This document shows, in pieces, positions 36,007 to 47,002 of a DNA stretch of 64,000 bases. The stretch is taken from the NCBI GenBank assembly GCA_037892935.1, contig JAYXKI010000002.1:124001-188000 (forward strand). Direction: 5' to 3'. The position numbers were made by a program, and so were the translations under genes. The notes beneath the pieces are model-generated. The model did no database searches, was not told where the DNA came from, and worked only from the letters and a program-made list of their open reading frames with translations. Within the stretch, counting starts at the first letter, position 1. Each line of letters begins with the position of its first letter. This DNA is from Phlebopus portentosus (Eukaryota > Basidiomycota > Agaricomycetes > Boletales > Boletinellaceae).

Positions 36007-38448
36007 TTAAACAGCGCCCGCGCGCTCTCCATTCACCTTCGCAGACTCAGCAGATGCATGTAGAGGCTTAGGAGGCAAGAAAACAGCACTCGCGCCCAAC
36101 TCTCTTTTCACCTCCTCCTCAATCCCTTCAAACACACTCTTTTGCGGCGCGCCTCTAAATCTCCCCGGGTTTCTCCGCTCTTCTTCCTCAAAGCCACCTC
36201 CAACCACTTCCACCCATTGTTGACGTGTCTCGACAAGCTGTCGTAGCTGCTCGGGAACCACAAGCGCGTTGTCCTCATCCGGCCCTAGTCCGAGAGAAGC
36301 TGGGTTCGGCAGAGGCATTGTCGAGGAGCCAGAAGTTCCATTCACACCATTCGCTCCTCCACCAGGTGCAGCACCAGCAGCAGAATTGGTACCCTCTCCC
36401 CCACCCTTCTTTTTCTTCTTATTCACCTTCGGCCCGTCTTTCCTCTGCAGCTTTGTATATATCGCCTGGATGTTCTTGTCTAACACATCCCGCGCGTCGA
36501 CGTACTCTTGGTACGCCAGTCTATCACGTGCGATCTCTGCAAGTCGCTTGCGACGAACTTTGTTAATTGCTGAGGCTTCTCTTAGCTGGCGCTGGCATTG
36601 GCGGAGGGCGATTGCAATGGGGTCGTCGACTACGTTAGAGAAGTCCGGCTGAAAGTTATCGTTAATCTCGCCAGGACTTGCGAGTGGCCAAATGAAGTAC
36701 TTGCCTCACCGTCCAGAAGGCCATAAAACCGGATTGTGTCTTTCACTCTTTCCTCGAAGTCCGCAACAAGCACCTTTTCTTTAGGCAGCGACGGCCCACC
36801 CGAAGTAGAGCCAGAAGTAGCTATCTTCGCCTCATACGCTTCTTCTGCCCTTTCAGTGCTCTTCCATGTCGCCTGGTCTGCAGCTGGTAATAACGCCGTG
36901 ACTAGACGTTCCGAAACAGGTCCTAGTCCCTTATCCGTGCACAAGTCGTTATCGTTCAGCGTTGAGACATCCCACTTCGGCAGTGGTGCGATCGGCGAGA
37001 CCCCACTGTTAGATATTGACGCAGCGTTCCGCGAAGCCGAGAAATCCATTGCAGCAGGTACACCACCGTAGAACGCAACATCTTCATCCTCCCATTGCTC
37101 GGTATAATGTCGACCGAGTTCCGGGAAGACGTAAGGGCTGATGGTATCTCCATCATACTCCAACCAACCTACGTCTTCTTCCCGCACCTGACGCAACCAT
37201 GGTTCTATCGAAGTGTAGAATGTCGTGATGGGAACTTGACTTGCAGGTGCCTTCGCCTTGGAGAAGTCTTCTTTTACTTCTATTGGCTTTCGTGGGCACG
37301 GTGGCAAGCTTGGTACTGATACAGGTCGTTGTGGTAGAAGATGATGTGGCGGTTGAGGTAAACTCCAATCTGGAGCATAGGCCTAGTAATTCTTGCCGTC
37401 AGCAATGTTTCCTAAAAGTCAAGTTTGGTTTACTCACTTTCGCATGTGATACATTGTTGAGCTTCGAATGCTTTATATGATGTTCCTTCTGAGGTAAGGT
37501 TGGGGGATTCGGAGAAAGTTTTCGAGGTCTTGGAGAGTCTATACACGAATCAGACAGAAGAGATAATAGATTTGTCTATTGGCGCACCGCGCTCGCCATC
37601 CGACTCGTCGTCTCTTTTCCGCTTTTTCTTTCTAAATGATGGTTTCACACTCAGATCATGATCATCACCTCTCGGTAGCCTGCACTCACATTTTGCGTAT
37701 TTCCGGCGGGAGTTTCTGAGGTACAGAGGAAACGTTGATTGAAGGAATGGCGCTTGAAGAAGGCGCAACGGTCGAAGTCGATGCCGGGGAAAGGTTCCGT
37801 TCATCCTGGTCGAGGCTTGGGGTATCTGTACAGCACGCGGTACATTTGTTCACAAAAGAATGATAACGACCACAGAGAAGCGATCAAGTTTGTTGGTCGT
37901 TGCGTATGTGCCAATGTAGGTGGTGCAGCCCGGGAGAGTGTCGCAATAAATAATTGGGCGTCGAGAGCCACATAATTGTCATCAATGCAATAATCCCAGA
38001 CCAACGCGGCGAAATTGTGATTACGACCAGAACGGTATCCCAAAATAGAACGTAACAGTGCGCAGCAGAGATAGCAATTGTTATGAGTAAACCAAAGGAG
38101 GTAACGTAACATTTCAATCATTCCAAGTCAGTCAACTTCGGTCAAGAAAACGAACAAAACCACAGGGCACGCACAGCTCTGTTCACGTTTCACACGATGC
38201 TGAGGCAGCGCACGAGCCTTGCCCTTCTCCATCTCACGCATTTTCTTCATTTCATGTTCGATAATCTTCAAGTCGCCCGCTGCCTTTTTCGCGCGTTCGA
38301 GGGCACGGCGCTTGAGCGCCGCCAGCTCCGCGTGGGTCGCCTCGAGCTCATCTATCGCAGGCACGGATTCGTGTGGGGCGGCAAGGAGTGGATTCCGCAG
38401 TGGCGGGTGCACGTCAGGGGTATATGGCGAGAGTGGCTGGGTGGTCAT
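36007..38448 (-). CDS. NGG1: SAGA adaptor ADA3/NGG1 (624 aa)
   Basis: Minus-strand exons: 38448-38175, 37825-37690, 37631-37588, 37538-37438, 37382-36705 and 36648-36007, total 1875 nt. Ada3 links Gcn5 and Ada2 in the SAGA histone acetyltransferase module. N-terminal coiled-coil-like LEATHAELAALKRRALERAKK, a basic SPRPRKLSP segment, then the conserved C-terminal region (ERVKDTIRFYGLLDGE, PDFSNVVDDPIAIALRQCQ, AYQEYVDARDVLDKNI). The intron after LLDGE is GC-AG (GAG|GCAAGT). Intron 1 is 349 nt, far longer than others here, so the join of exon 1 to exon 2 is the least certain part, though phases fit. Confidence 0.87.
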
Positions 38449-38839
38449 CGTCGCGCAGATGTAGATGTAACAAGATGTGCACACTGAATTTTGTACGTCG
38501 ATGAGCTGTACTTTCTCGGTGTCACGTCCACACAGCGGCACATGCAAACGGTGTTTACGAGCACGGCGAACGCGAATCTGCGCTCAGAACATACGCGCGG
38601 ATTTGCCACTGAGGAGATATGGGGAGGATGAGGTCGGACGTCTGCGAACGACGTCGTGGTAAGAAGCACAGCTTAAAAGGGTGACTTCCTGATCGGGTAT
38701 TCTGTAATCAATTGACTCGGTAGTGTAATCAACACGGCCACACAACAACTACTCGCATTGAAACTCTAATTTATATTATTCGTCTCTAAGATATCATTAA
38801 TTATGTACCACTCTACAATACATTTCGTAAAGTATGCAC
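38449..38839. other. Intergenic between ADA3 and Mg transporter
   Basis: No gene supported. Confidence 0.45.
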
Positions 38840-40887
38840 TCAGTGTCTGTGCCTAGGCTCAACTTGCTGGCCTAAAAGTGAAACTATCTCAAAGCAGACG
38901 ACAAGTAGCAATTGTCCGACAAGGTCGATGACAGAAGAATGCAAGGGCATCGCGTACATGTCTGGGTCGCGATTCTTTCTCCAAAGAAACTCGGTTAGCA
39001 CACGGGCAAACCATAAAGAAATAAGAACCTGTCAACAAAAGAGTCAGTAATAAAGCAATATATAACTGAAGCACGCTCACTGTAATGCAGAAGAATACGA
39101 GTGCGAAAGCAATAAAAATGACGGGCAGTTGAAGCCACCCCACTCCACGAAGTACCGTTAAGAAGCAGATTTCAACAGGTATGGTGATGAGGAAAAGGGT
39201 GACTGTCACGATACGAAGGCTTGGCTGAGGTGGATTCTCGTGTCTATGCGAGGCATGAGGGTGACCTGTCAGTGCAGCAGCGTGCAATGACGTGGAGATT
39301 CGCGAGACTGCTATCGAGCCTACCGCACCGGGGAGGCCTTCACAACCAAGAAGGAAAACGCGTGAGAAACACAGTACGCTTTCAGGTCAGGATACATACG
39401 CACCGCTAATGACGACGGCTAGGAGTGCAAAACCACTGTACCGAGAGACAAATAGGTCGAGTATAATTCCTGTTGCGCAGCTGATAGCCATCGCTCCAAA
39501 GAGCGGCGACCAACCCTGTTTGATGAGGCCCCGGACATAATGGTTCCGGCTGACGATATACGCGCAGACGCAGGTAGACACAACGAGAAAAACACAGATA
39601 ATGAGAGGCAAAGGCGTGTTTACGAAGTTGATGAGGAATGTCGATACGAGTCCAAGTAGACAAAGGGTGACGAGATCGCCGAGACAAGCAGCGACAGGCG
39701 GGGCAATGTTATCTGACGGAAGTGTTAACATTGTTCATTATACTAGTACACGACATACCTGGGTTCAGAGCGAACTTCCGGCAGAATACAACGAGCGTGC
39801 ACATAAACGAGCCTAGGATCAAACTCGACAGGCAAGCCGAGGTCATCCCTGTCGAAGCTACCATAATAAATCTGTATTGTATCTCAGAACATGGACTTAT
39901 CTCCGAGGAAGGTCATAAACTCACTCAGCAAGTCCCGATTTGGGTTTTCGAGGATCAATCGGAAGTGGAGGACGAGGACGTCGAGCAAGAAAAAGAGATC
40001 GGGCAACCGCATCTTGTACCGCTGGTGTTCCCGTCCGAGGCATAATAAGACCAAGGACAAAGGACAAAAGGGCAGAGATGAAAGAGACGAGGGTAGCTTG
40101 GACTTGTAAGAGTGCCATGTTACCCGAAAGAATACCATAGCGGCTTTTTCGCTCGTCAAGTTCCCCGACGTTGGCCTAAAGAGTCATCAGAAACACAGAA
40201 ACGCAGAAGACAGAAGACGAATGTGCCACTCACGGCCGTCCCTAATCGCGATGAAAGATTCATTTCAAGATTTCCTTTCAGGTTCAGAACGACGGGTATA
40301 ATAATTATGAGTTCGTCTATCCGTTGCATTGCCTTCCAATGCTGTTGAAATTGGACATGAGTGCGAGTCAAAGAAAGCTTGAACAAGATAACTTACAGAA
40401 ACATGGTCCAAGAGCTCTCCAGTAAAGAGCAGTCCGACAGTCGTCAAAAGGAGTGTAGGCGCAGCCTACACCGTCAATACGGCATTAACTTTGCACGGAA
40501 TTCCAGACGAACGGAAAGCGTGCCACGCACCTCGACCACGATATCCTTCACCTGGGTCCACATACCCCCGCCCTGCTTCTCCGACAGCTCACGCCCGCGC
40601 AGCTGCCTCTCGCCCCCTGCACCACCGCCCAAAAGAGCTATCTCATCCTCCACCGACCTATCGTCCCCATCTTCCAATCCAAAATCATCCATCGATGGTC
40701 TCGAATGAGTACTCAACGCTGCAGCACTACTCCTTGTTCTTTCATGGTGCATCCCATTGGCAATTGTCGTAGGCGAGCGGACGTCATCCTCCAGATCAAC
40801 GCCAAACGTTGCCATCTTGACAGAGGAAGCCAACTCGGCTGTGCGAGGGCTCAAAGAGCTTGTCCTTTTGTGAAGAGAGCCGTCCAT
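38840..40887 (-). CDS. SLC41/MgtE-like Mg2+ transporter (550 aa)
   Basis: Minus-strand exons: 40887-40531, 40465-40397, 40341-40234, 40175-39925, 39871-39759, 39712-39404, 39337-39081 and 39028-38840, total 1653 nt. The N-terminal 110 residues are acidic/serine-rich and cytoplasmic. Two MgtE-type repeats follow: PVVLNLKGNLEMNLSSRLGTA then ANVGELD, and a second with DNIAPPVAACLGDLVT ... GAVGSIAVSRISTSLHAA. About ten hydrophobic helices. Family members move Mg2+ or other divalent cations. An alternative ATG lies 12 nt upstream (40899). All eight exons agree in phase. Confidence 0.88.
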
Positions 40888-41193
40888 AGCTACGTGCAAA
40901 GTGAGAAGTAAAGGAGCGGATTTTGCGTCGCCGCGGCTTTCAACACTTATATGAGATGGGTGCAGTCACCGCCCGTGCTGGTGGTCGCAACTTGAGGCCA
41001 AGCATGACCGATGCATTGCCAGCTTACTTCATTTCAATCAATCCAGTCTGCTGGTTCTCATCACAAAATGCGATAGCTTGGAACAATTGCAATTTATTAA
41101 TGCTGGACAGTAAAATGAACATTCCAAGTTGAAAGTGCCGACTCGAATATCAAACTAATTCCCATTAAGTAGTATATAAATCTAAGTAAATGG
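40888..41193. other. Intergenic between Mg transporter and HOS2
   Basis: Short AT-rich gap; no gene supported. Confidence 0.45.
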
Positions 41194-43427
41194 CTACAAG
41201 TTGCGAATAATTAATGTATCCATTTCAATGATTTGTCCAGGATAGCGATAGTCGTCACCCTGATCAGACGCAGACGACTCATCATCGTCATCCTCTTCTG
41301 CTGACTCCTCTTGCTCTCGATTGTACATCTCATTCATGGCAGCGGAGGCAAAAAAGAGTCCTCCATACTCTGATCAGTCATACTATCCTCAGCCTTTGTT
41401 ACCTGTTGCCGCGTCTGCTCGAGTTGCTCAGCAGCAATCACATAAACAGAAGTCGACGCAGTATTTGGAGGTAGCGACTCAACTTCCATAGGCTTCTTCG
41501 CAGTACTCATGGAAGGCTCCTGAACAGCAATGGCCCTTCCCCGTCCCCGGCCTCTTCCTCTTCCTCGACCTCTACCTCTACCGCGTCCCCGTCCGCGAAC
41601 TGGTGGGGCAGGAGTTGAGTTTGTCGTAACCTCCGCATCTTCACCGTTGTTGGTACCTTCCGCTGCAGAAGTCGTTGGTGGAGCCCGGAAAGTGGCGGCA
41701 GCAGCTGCAGTAGCAGCCGGTCTTCCTCTACCCCTGCCTCGTCCTCTGCCCCGTCCTCGGCGTCCTGAAGGAGTACCCCGAGCCTTCGTTACAACTTCTT
41801 CCTCCTTATCCACATCTGTCTCGCTACCAAAGTACTCATTCACGGCCATTGGAGGCGGTATGCGGAATTCGCCCGCTGGAATCGCTCCATGCTCTTCAGC
41901 TCTTTCTTCCGCATTCTTTTCTTCCTCTGACGCGAGCCAATTCGCCAGGTCAGGAGGGATCTCTTGCATTTGCACGCTCGGTGCACCATGGAGATATCGA
42001 AGTTTCTGACGAATGCTGCGCGTGATGCGGCTCAAGTATGCTGGAGTATTCTGATTGTCAACTCGCCCTGCTAACGCAGGATGTAACGAGTAATCATCCG
42101 CAAACCATGCGTCGTAGGGCGTGAGCGGCAGAGCATCCGGAACCTCTGCACCAACCAGCACCGATGTTTCATATGTCCAACACCTGCTGACATTGTGTAC
42201 CGTATAGCCGCCGCCACCGACCGCAAGCAACGGAACGTTGAACTTGCGAACGAAATTCACGCACTCCCCATGGCCCTTGATAGATAAGTTGAATGCACCC
42301 AGACGATCAAGACCCAGTGAATCTGCTCCACATTGCAAAACGATAGCGGAGGGTCGAAAGGCCGTGATAGTGTCTTCTACGACGGTCTTGAATAAGGTGA
42401 GATACGACTCGTCGTCGATGCCATCCAACAAAGGAACGTTCAGCGCGAAGTGCTTCCCGAGGCCTCCTCCGTTATCATCCAGTCTACCCGTTCCGGGGAA
42501 GAAATCACCAGTGTATTTGTGAAAAGACACGGTCATCACTCGATTCGAGTTCCAGAATGCCAGCTCAACACCGTCTCCATGATGAATATCAATATCAATA
42601 TATAGCACTCGCGGGTGATATCTAACAAAAATCATCTGAAAAACAGTTCAAAAATCAAAGGCAATGACGAACCTGAGCAGCTCGAGAATAGCGAGAACAA
42701 TATCATTTATATAGCAAAACCCGCTTGCTTCGCCTCTCTTAGCATGATGCAAGCCACCAGACCAGTTGATAGCGATGTCCGTCGTTCCTGCGCATAGTTT
42801 CCTGCTGCGGCAAGAGACGCTCCAGCGTACATCCGCGTGAAGTCATACATGTCCGAGAAAACGGGACAATCTTCTACACAGTTGAACGTCTCTATGAGAT
42901 GTTTCATCTCATTCTGATTTCCGGGTGTGACTCTGATAGATGTATTCAGAAATCCAGATATCTCACTAAAGAAGTAGAATAATATTACCTCGAGAGGAAA
43001 TCAATGTACTCGGAGTCATGATATACCTCCAGCTCCTCTCTTGTAGCAGATCGTGTATTATAGTAATGATGTATCCTCTTGTCCAATCCGTACCCAATGA
43101 CAAGTGCATTCGTCAGCGTCAGACGATGTGGCTTCATCGGATGCCTTTCCTAACCGATCAAGGAAACTTGTAAGTCACAGTGAGTTCAACGATGAAGCGG
43201 TATCTCTTACTCCATAGTGATGTTCTCCAACACCTTTTGGGAAATAATAAGACACAATAGGACGTGAATGCGGCTGAAAATTTTCGATCTTGAATGTCCT
43301 GATAATTCAATAGAAAGGCAGTAAGACTCACGCTTATGCGTTCCGTGATAGGATGAGCGTATGGTTTCCCTCTACGGTCCTCGAAATGCTTGGAGTCCGC
43401 GAACGTATGAAGTAGAGAGCGTGCCAT
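41194..43427 (-). CDS. HOS2: HOS2-type class I histone deacetylase with RG tracts
   Basis: Minus-strand exons: 43427-43332, 43273-43211, 43149-42989, 42932-42673 and 42621-41194. Zn-dependent lysine deacetylase. Core: [50 protein letters not shown] (catalytic His pair), [13 protein letters not shown] (metal ligands), [13 protein letters not shown] and [13 protein letters not shown]. The TRSATR and CPVF...YDFT segments point to Hos2 rather than Rpd3. The C-terminus has two long arginine-glycine tracts around 41720-41770 and 41530-41600, then an acidic tail. Two single-base gaps break the frame: a T3 run at 42798-42800 (before the HHAK motif) and an A6 run at 41350-41355. The latter causes an early stop before the acidic tail, which otherwise continues to 41194. 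Confidence 0.9.
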
Positions 43428-43854
43428 TGTCCGTTAAAAGAAGCACAGGGCAGATTCGAAAACCGAGCAGCTTTGTAGACAGAATATGCCAGAAATTTCT
43501 GAAGATTTGGTCGGACAGTGGTGGTGTCTGATGGCGTGTAGTGGCAAGAGGCCTCAGATTAACCAGAATATTAAAAGGGATCCGTTGGTTTAAGCAAGCT
43601 ATAAAGAGGTCTGGTAGTGATCGAACATGGACGACACGGTTAAAGATGGAATCCGGCACGGCAAATACTAATCAGTAATCAAACATATGGCCTTACGTAA
43701 TGCATTTCATCTCGCTGCGTGTTGTGCAATGTTCAACAATAATAATACAAATTGATCATAAGCTACTTTTGAAAATCTACGGAACAACTCGACATCTATA
43801 TAGCAAGCTGTGATATGAACCAATAATAACGGTACATGATTTCTACAGTTTTTC
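43428..43854. other. Intergenic between HOS2 and PRPP synthetase
   Basis: Upstream of HOS2 and downstream of the PRS gene; no gene supported. Confidence 0.45.
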
Positions 43855-45056
43855 CTAATATACACCTGCGTCTCCTGCCCATTCACCAAATAACAATGAT
43901 ATACTCTCGCCATTGTGTGTCCGTCGAATACTCTCTGCGATGGTGGGCGTTACATCCATCACGACTAGCTTAGACAGCCCATCGCAATGCTGGTTCTGCG
44001 GGATAGAGTTCGTGACGACTAGTGATTCTATGGGTAGAGATTCTAAAAGAGCGAAATTTGTTTCGGAAAGCAGACCGTGTGAGACGAAGCCGTATATGGC
44101 TTTTGTACCGGCGGCATGTAGCGCCTTCGCGGCAAGGGAGAGCGTGGTCCCCGTGTCAATCATGTCGTCTATGAGGATAGCGACCTTCATAGACGTTTAG
44201 TCGTTGATTGTGAGCAAGCAAAGCGAAGGACATACTTTGTCTTTGACATCACCGACCAGGATGTGCATATGGTCCGGTCCCTTATCGTTGCCCTGTCGAT
44301 GGATGAGTGCAAACTCAATGCCGAGCTTATCGGCAATAGCTGCTGCCCTATATGAGACCGATTCAATGCCACTCTTCTTCGTACTGAAATCACATCAACG
44401 CACCGCTTTGCGCCCCGGCATCCGGACTAACCATAATTCCATTCTGCCAGCCATCGATTTCGCGTTTGATGTGCCCAAGCATCAGCGGCTCAGTGTAAAG
44501 ATTATCAACGGGAATATCAAAGAATCCCTGAATCTGGCTTGCATGGAGGTCCATCGTGATTACGTGGTCGCAGCCAGCAACAGTCAACATATTTGCGACA
44601 AGCTTCGCAGTAATTGGCGCTCGGGACTTGTCCTTCTTGTCAACCCGCGCGTAAGGGAAACAGGGGATGACTGCTGTGATACGACGAGCAGATGCAGTCT
44701 TACACGTTGATGAGGATGAGCAGCTCCATAAGGTTGTCATTCACGTCTCCACAACCGCTCTGGATGATGAACACATCTTCCTCGCGCACCGACTCCCCTA
44801 TCTTCACGCTCGTCTCCCCATTCGAGAACTTCCTCACCACGCACGGCGTAAGCTGAATGTTCAGCCTAAGACATTTCTGGTAAAGATCGCGAGTTGCGGG
44901 ACTTAGTTTGTGCTACCGGCTCACCGCTCTGCCACTGACTGGGCGAGCTCTGGATGGCTGTTGCCTGAATATGCATGTGAGAACTCCGCAGTGCATTATC
45001 AATTGAACAGTAGACACCAAACCTGCAAGGAGCTTGATCGAGTTCCCGCGAAGCAT
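43855..45056 (-). CDS. PRS: Ribose-phosphate pyrophosphokinase (PRPP synthetase)
   Basis: Minus-strand exons: 45056-45023, 44964-44925, 44865-44404, 44347-44236 and 44184-43855. Makes PRPP from ribose 5-phosphate and ATP. Family features: [68 protein letters not shown], and the PRPP-binding [14 protein letters not shown]. Two lesions interrupt exon 3: a two-base loss near 44703-44706 (before [10 protein letters not shown]) and one base missing in a C4 run at 44413-44416 (in the SPDAGGAKR loop). Together they restore the frame, and the product is near the usual 320-330 aa. Probably sequence errors. Which yeast paralogue (PRS1-5) it matches is not decided. Confidence 0.9.
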
Positions 45057-45084
45057 AGCTAGACCGCGGTAAGGCAGCTAGCCT

Positions 45085-45092
45085 TGACGTCA
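45085..45092. promoter_or_regulatory. TGACGTCA (CRE-like) site
   Basis: Perfect palindrome 29 nt upstream of the PRS ATG. This is the ATF/CREB bZIP half-site pair. Its closeness to the start codon suggests it may lie in the leader; binding is not shown. Confidence 0.4.
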
Positions 45093-45514
45093 CGGCAAAT
45101 GAAGTGAGGAAGTAAGACGGAGGTTAAGAATGTAAGGGACCCGTGGAACGCACAAGAGTCAAATTTCTATTCAACCAAGAAAGTCACTCTTCTCTCACGC
45201 TCATTTGTCTTCAACCAACCACTCCAAAATCCATTAAATATGATTTGTTCTCGACTCTCAACATACCTTTCAGCATGGCCATGCTGATCTTCTAGCGACG
45301 ATTGGATCATGACTCTGGCCAAGGTCGTTTACTTTTCCTCGGAGGGAGAATCCAATATAATAACAGATTGTTATTTGAATTCGACTTCACACCGATGGGA
45401 AATCATACCGTGTCTAAAGAAGAGCTTAGCTTGTCATAGGACGTCACAAGATACCCACAATTTCCATGACTGATCTGATGGCATATAAGAGCAGTTATGG
45501 ACTTTTTTTTTTAG

Positions 45515-45538
45515 CCAATGAGCTTAATCCCTATAAAA
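45515..45538 (+). promoter_or_regulatory. CCAAT and TATA boxes of DUF6593-like gene
   Basis: CCAAT at 45515-45519 and TATAAAA at 45532-45538, 50 nt before the ATG at 45588. Confidence 0.55.
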
Positions 45539-45587
45539 GCCCTCCGTTCACTCCCTTCGTCATCTCACGGCAGCCATCTCTCAGATA

Positions 45588-46318
45588 ATGAATGAGCCTG
45601 AACGTCTCCACCTCACAACGACAAGCCTTCAAAACGTGATCATCTCAAGCTCAAACGACAAAATATACTACGAAGTGGTCACACCAAAGTGGGATGCATC
45701 GGTTATCCGCGTGAGCAAGATGAACCCGAAGAGCAGTGAGCTGGAGATAATTGCGGAACTGCAGAATGAAGTATCTGAAAAACCGACAGACGCCTTACGA
45801 GCACCGCAGTGCGCCTTCGTGGTCAACAGTTTCGCCCAACTTGCGAATCTTGGACGAAAGACGTCGTCGCAGGATGGTAAGTTATCTGATAAACTCATTC
45901 TTGACAACCGAATCTTTCATCTGAATTTCAAAGTGATGCACGCTTTCGGGGTAAGGATGGAAAATATTACCATTGGAGACAGCGTAAGGGACGGCTTGAG
46001 GTACTACGCTTCTTATGAATCTGGTTGAATAAACATCGACTGAATGTCTCTGCGCTCGGAGCTCACTCGGGAACAAGACCCAGTCTCCAGCCCAGTCACC
46101 GTTTATCACAAGCATCGACGTCACTTCCTCGTCCTGCGAATGTCTCGCCAAGTATGATACCTGGAAGTCCAGCCATTTGCGATGGAAACCCTAGATTCTT
46201 TCATAGGTAAGCTCATACTCCAAGAGAAGACCCGGATTCTGCTAATTGTTCATACTCAACAGTTTCTTTCCTCTTGATGGAGCAGAAACGATGCTCAAAG
46301 GAGAAGGAGCTCGAGTGA
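45588..46318 (+). CDS. DUF6593-like protein, damaged or misread
   Basis: Coding blocks: N-terminal exon from 45588 (SLQNVIISSSNDKIYYEVVTP, TPKWD), a middle block near 45930-45998 (RFRGKDGKYYHWRQRKGRLE), a third from about 46056 (DPVSSPVTVYHKHRRHFLVL) and a last exon 46263-46318 (VSFLLMEQKRCSKEKE). The order matches basidiomycete DUF6593 proteins. Problems: the join between the first two blocks does not keep frame with any good donor, and a TGA interrupts the third block right after RMSRQV near 46152. This could be a pseudogene or draft errors. Function of DUF6593 is unknown. Confidence 0.55.
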
Positions 46319-47002
46319 AAGAATTCGATGGGTGTTAAATCTTTCTCGATTATCTCACCTGTGTTCGTTTTGTCCATCGGCATCTCCCTTCTTTTACTCG
46401 AGTACCCAAATGAATAGGAATTGTATGCGTGAACGTCATAATCACTCGAATAGGGCTTCTATCTCCCGCGAGCCATGTCAATTCGCATGGTCGAATCTTT
46501 TACTGATACTTCCCATAAATTCAGGACGACTGATTAGTTAATGCCTCGCTTCAATGAGGGAGGAAAGAAGGTGCCTATTATCGATCTCTAATTCGTTTCC
46601 CATCAACTCATATAGGCCTGACTCCTTGGTTCGTCTTCGTAGAAGCATGCGGAATATTATCATTCGTCAACGTTCATAAATTTATTATACACGACCATCA
46701 ATGGCATACTACCAAGTCAAGCACAGTACAAGGGAAGTGAAAGCTCTGAGTTTCCCTCCGGGAACAAGAGTCAAAGCACCAAACAGTAAGAGGAGGGACC
46801 AAAGAAAGTCTAGAATCTGACCGATTTGGTTGAAGGAATAAGAACACAGTCGGGAGAGAACATTTTTTCTTCAGTATTTGAGTCCTCCTGTTTTTGAGCT
46901 ACCAAGAAAATGAATTTGTCCAGTTGTTGTGAAGCCCAGATAAAAGTCGTGTAGTCCGAGTACTTTCATAGTTGAGTCCAGTCATTCTTCAAGCCAGAGT
47001 AG
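46319..47002. other. Convergent AT-rich intergenic region
   Basis: 3' flanks of the DUF6593-like gene and the coiled-coil gene. No gene supported. Confidence 0.5.

Noticed and set aside
37884..38121. Open frames in the ADA3 first intron
   Set aside because: No start context, splice partners or family match; kept only as a note on the long intron.
41530..42009. 159-codon plus-strand frame rich in proline, arginine and leucine
   Set aside because: Antisense image of the arginine-glycine repeats of HOS2.
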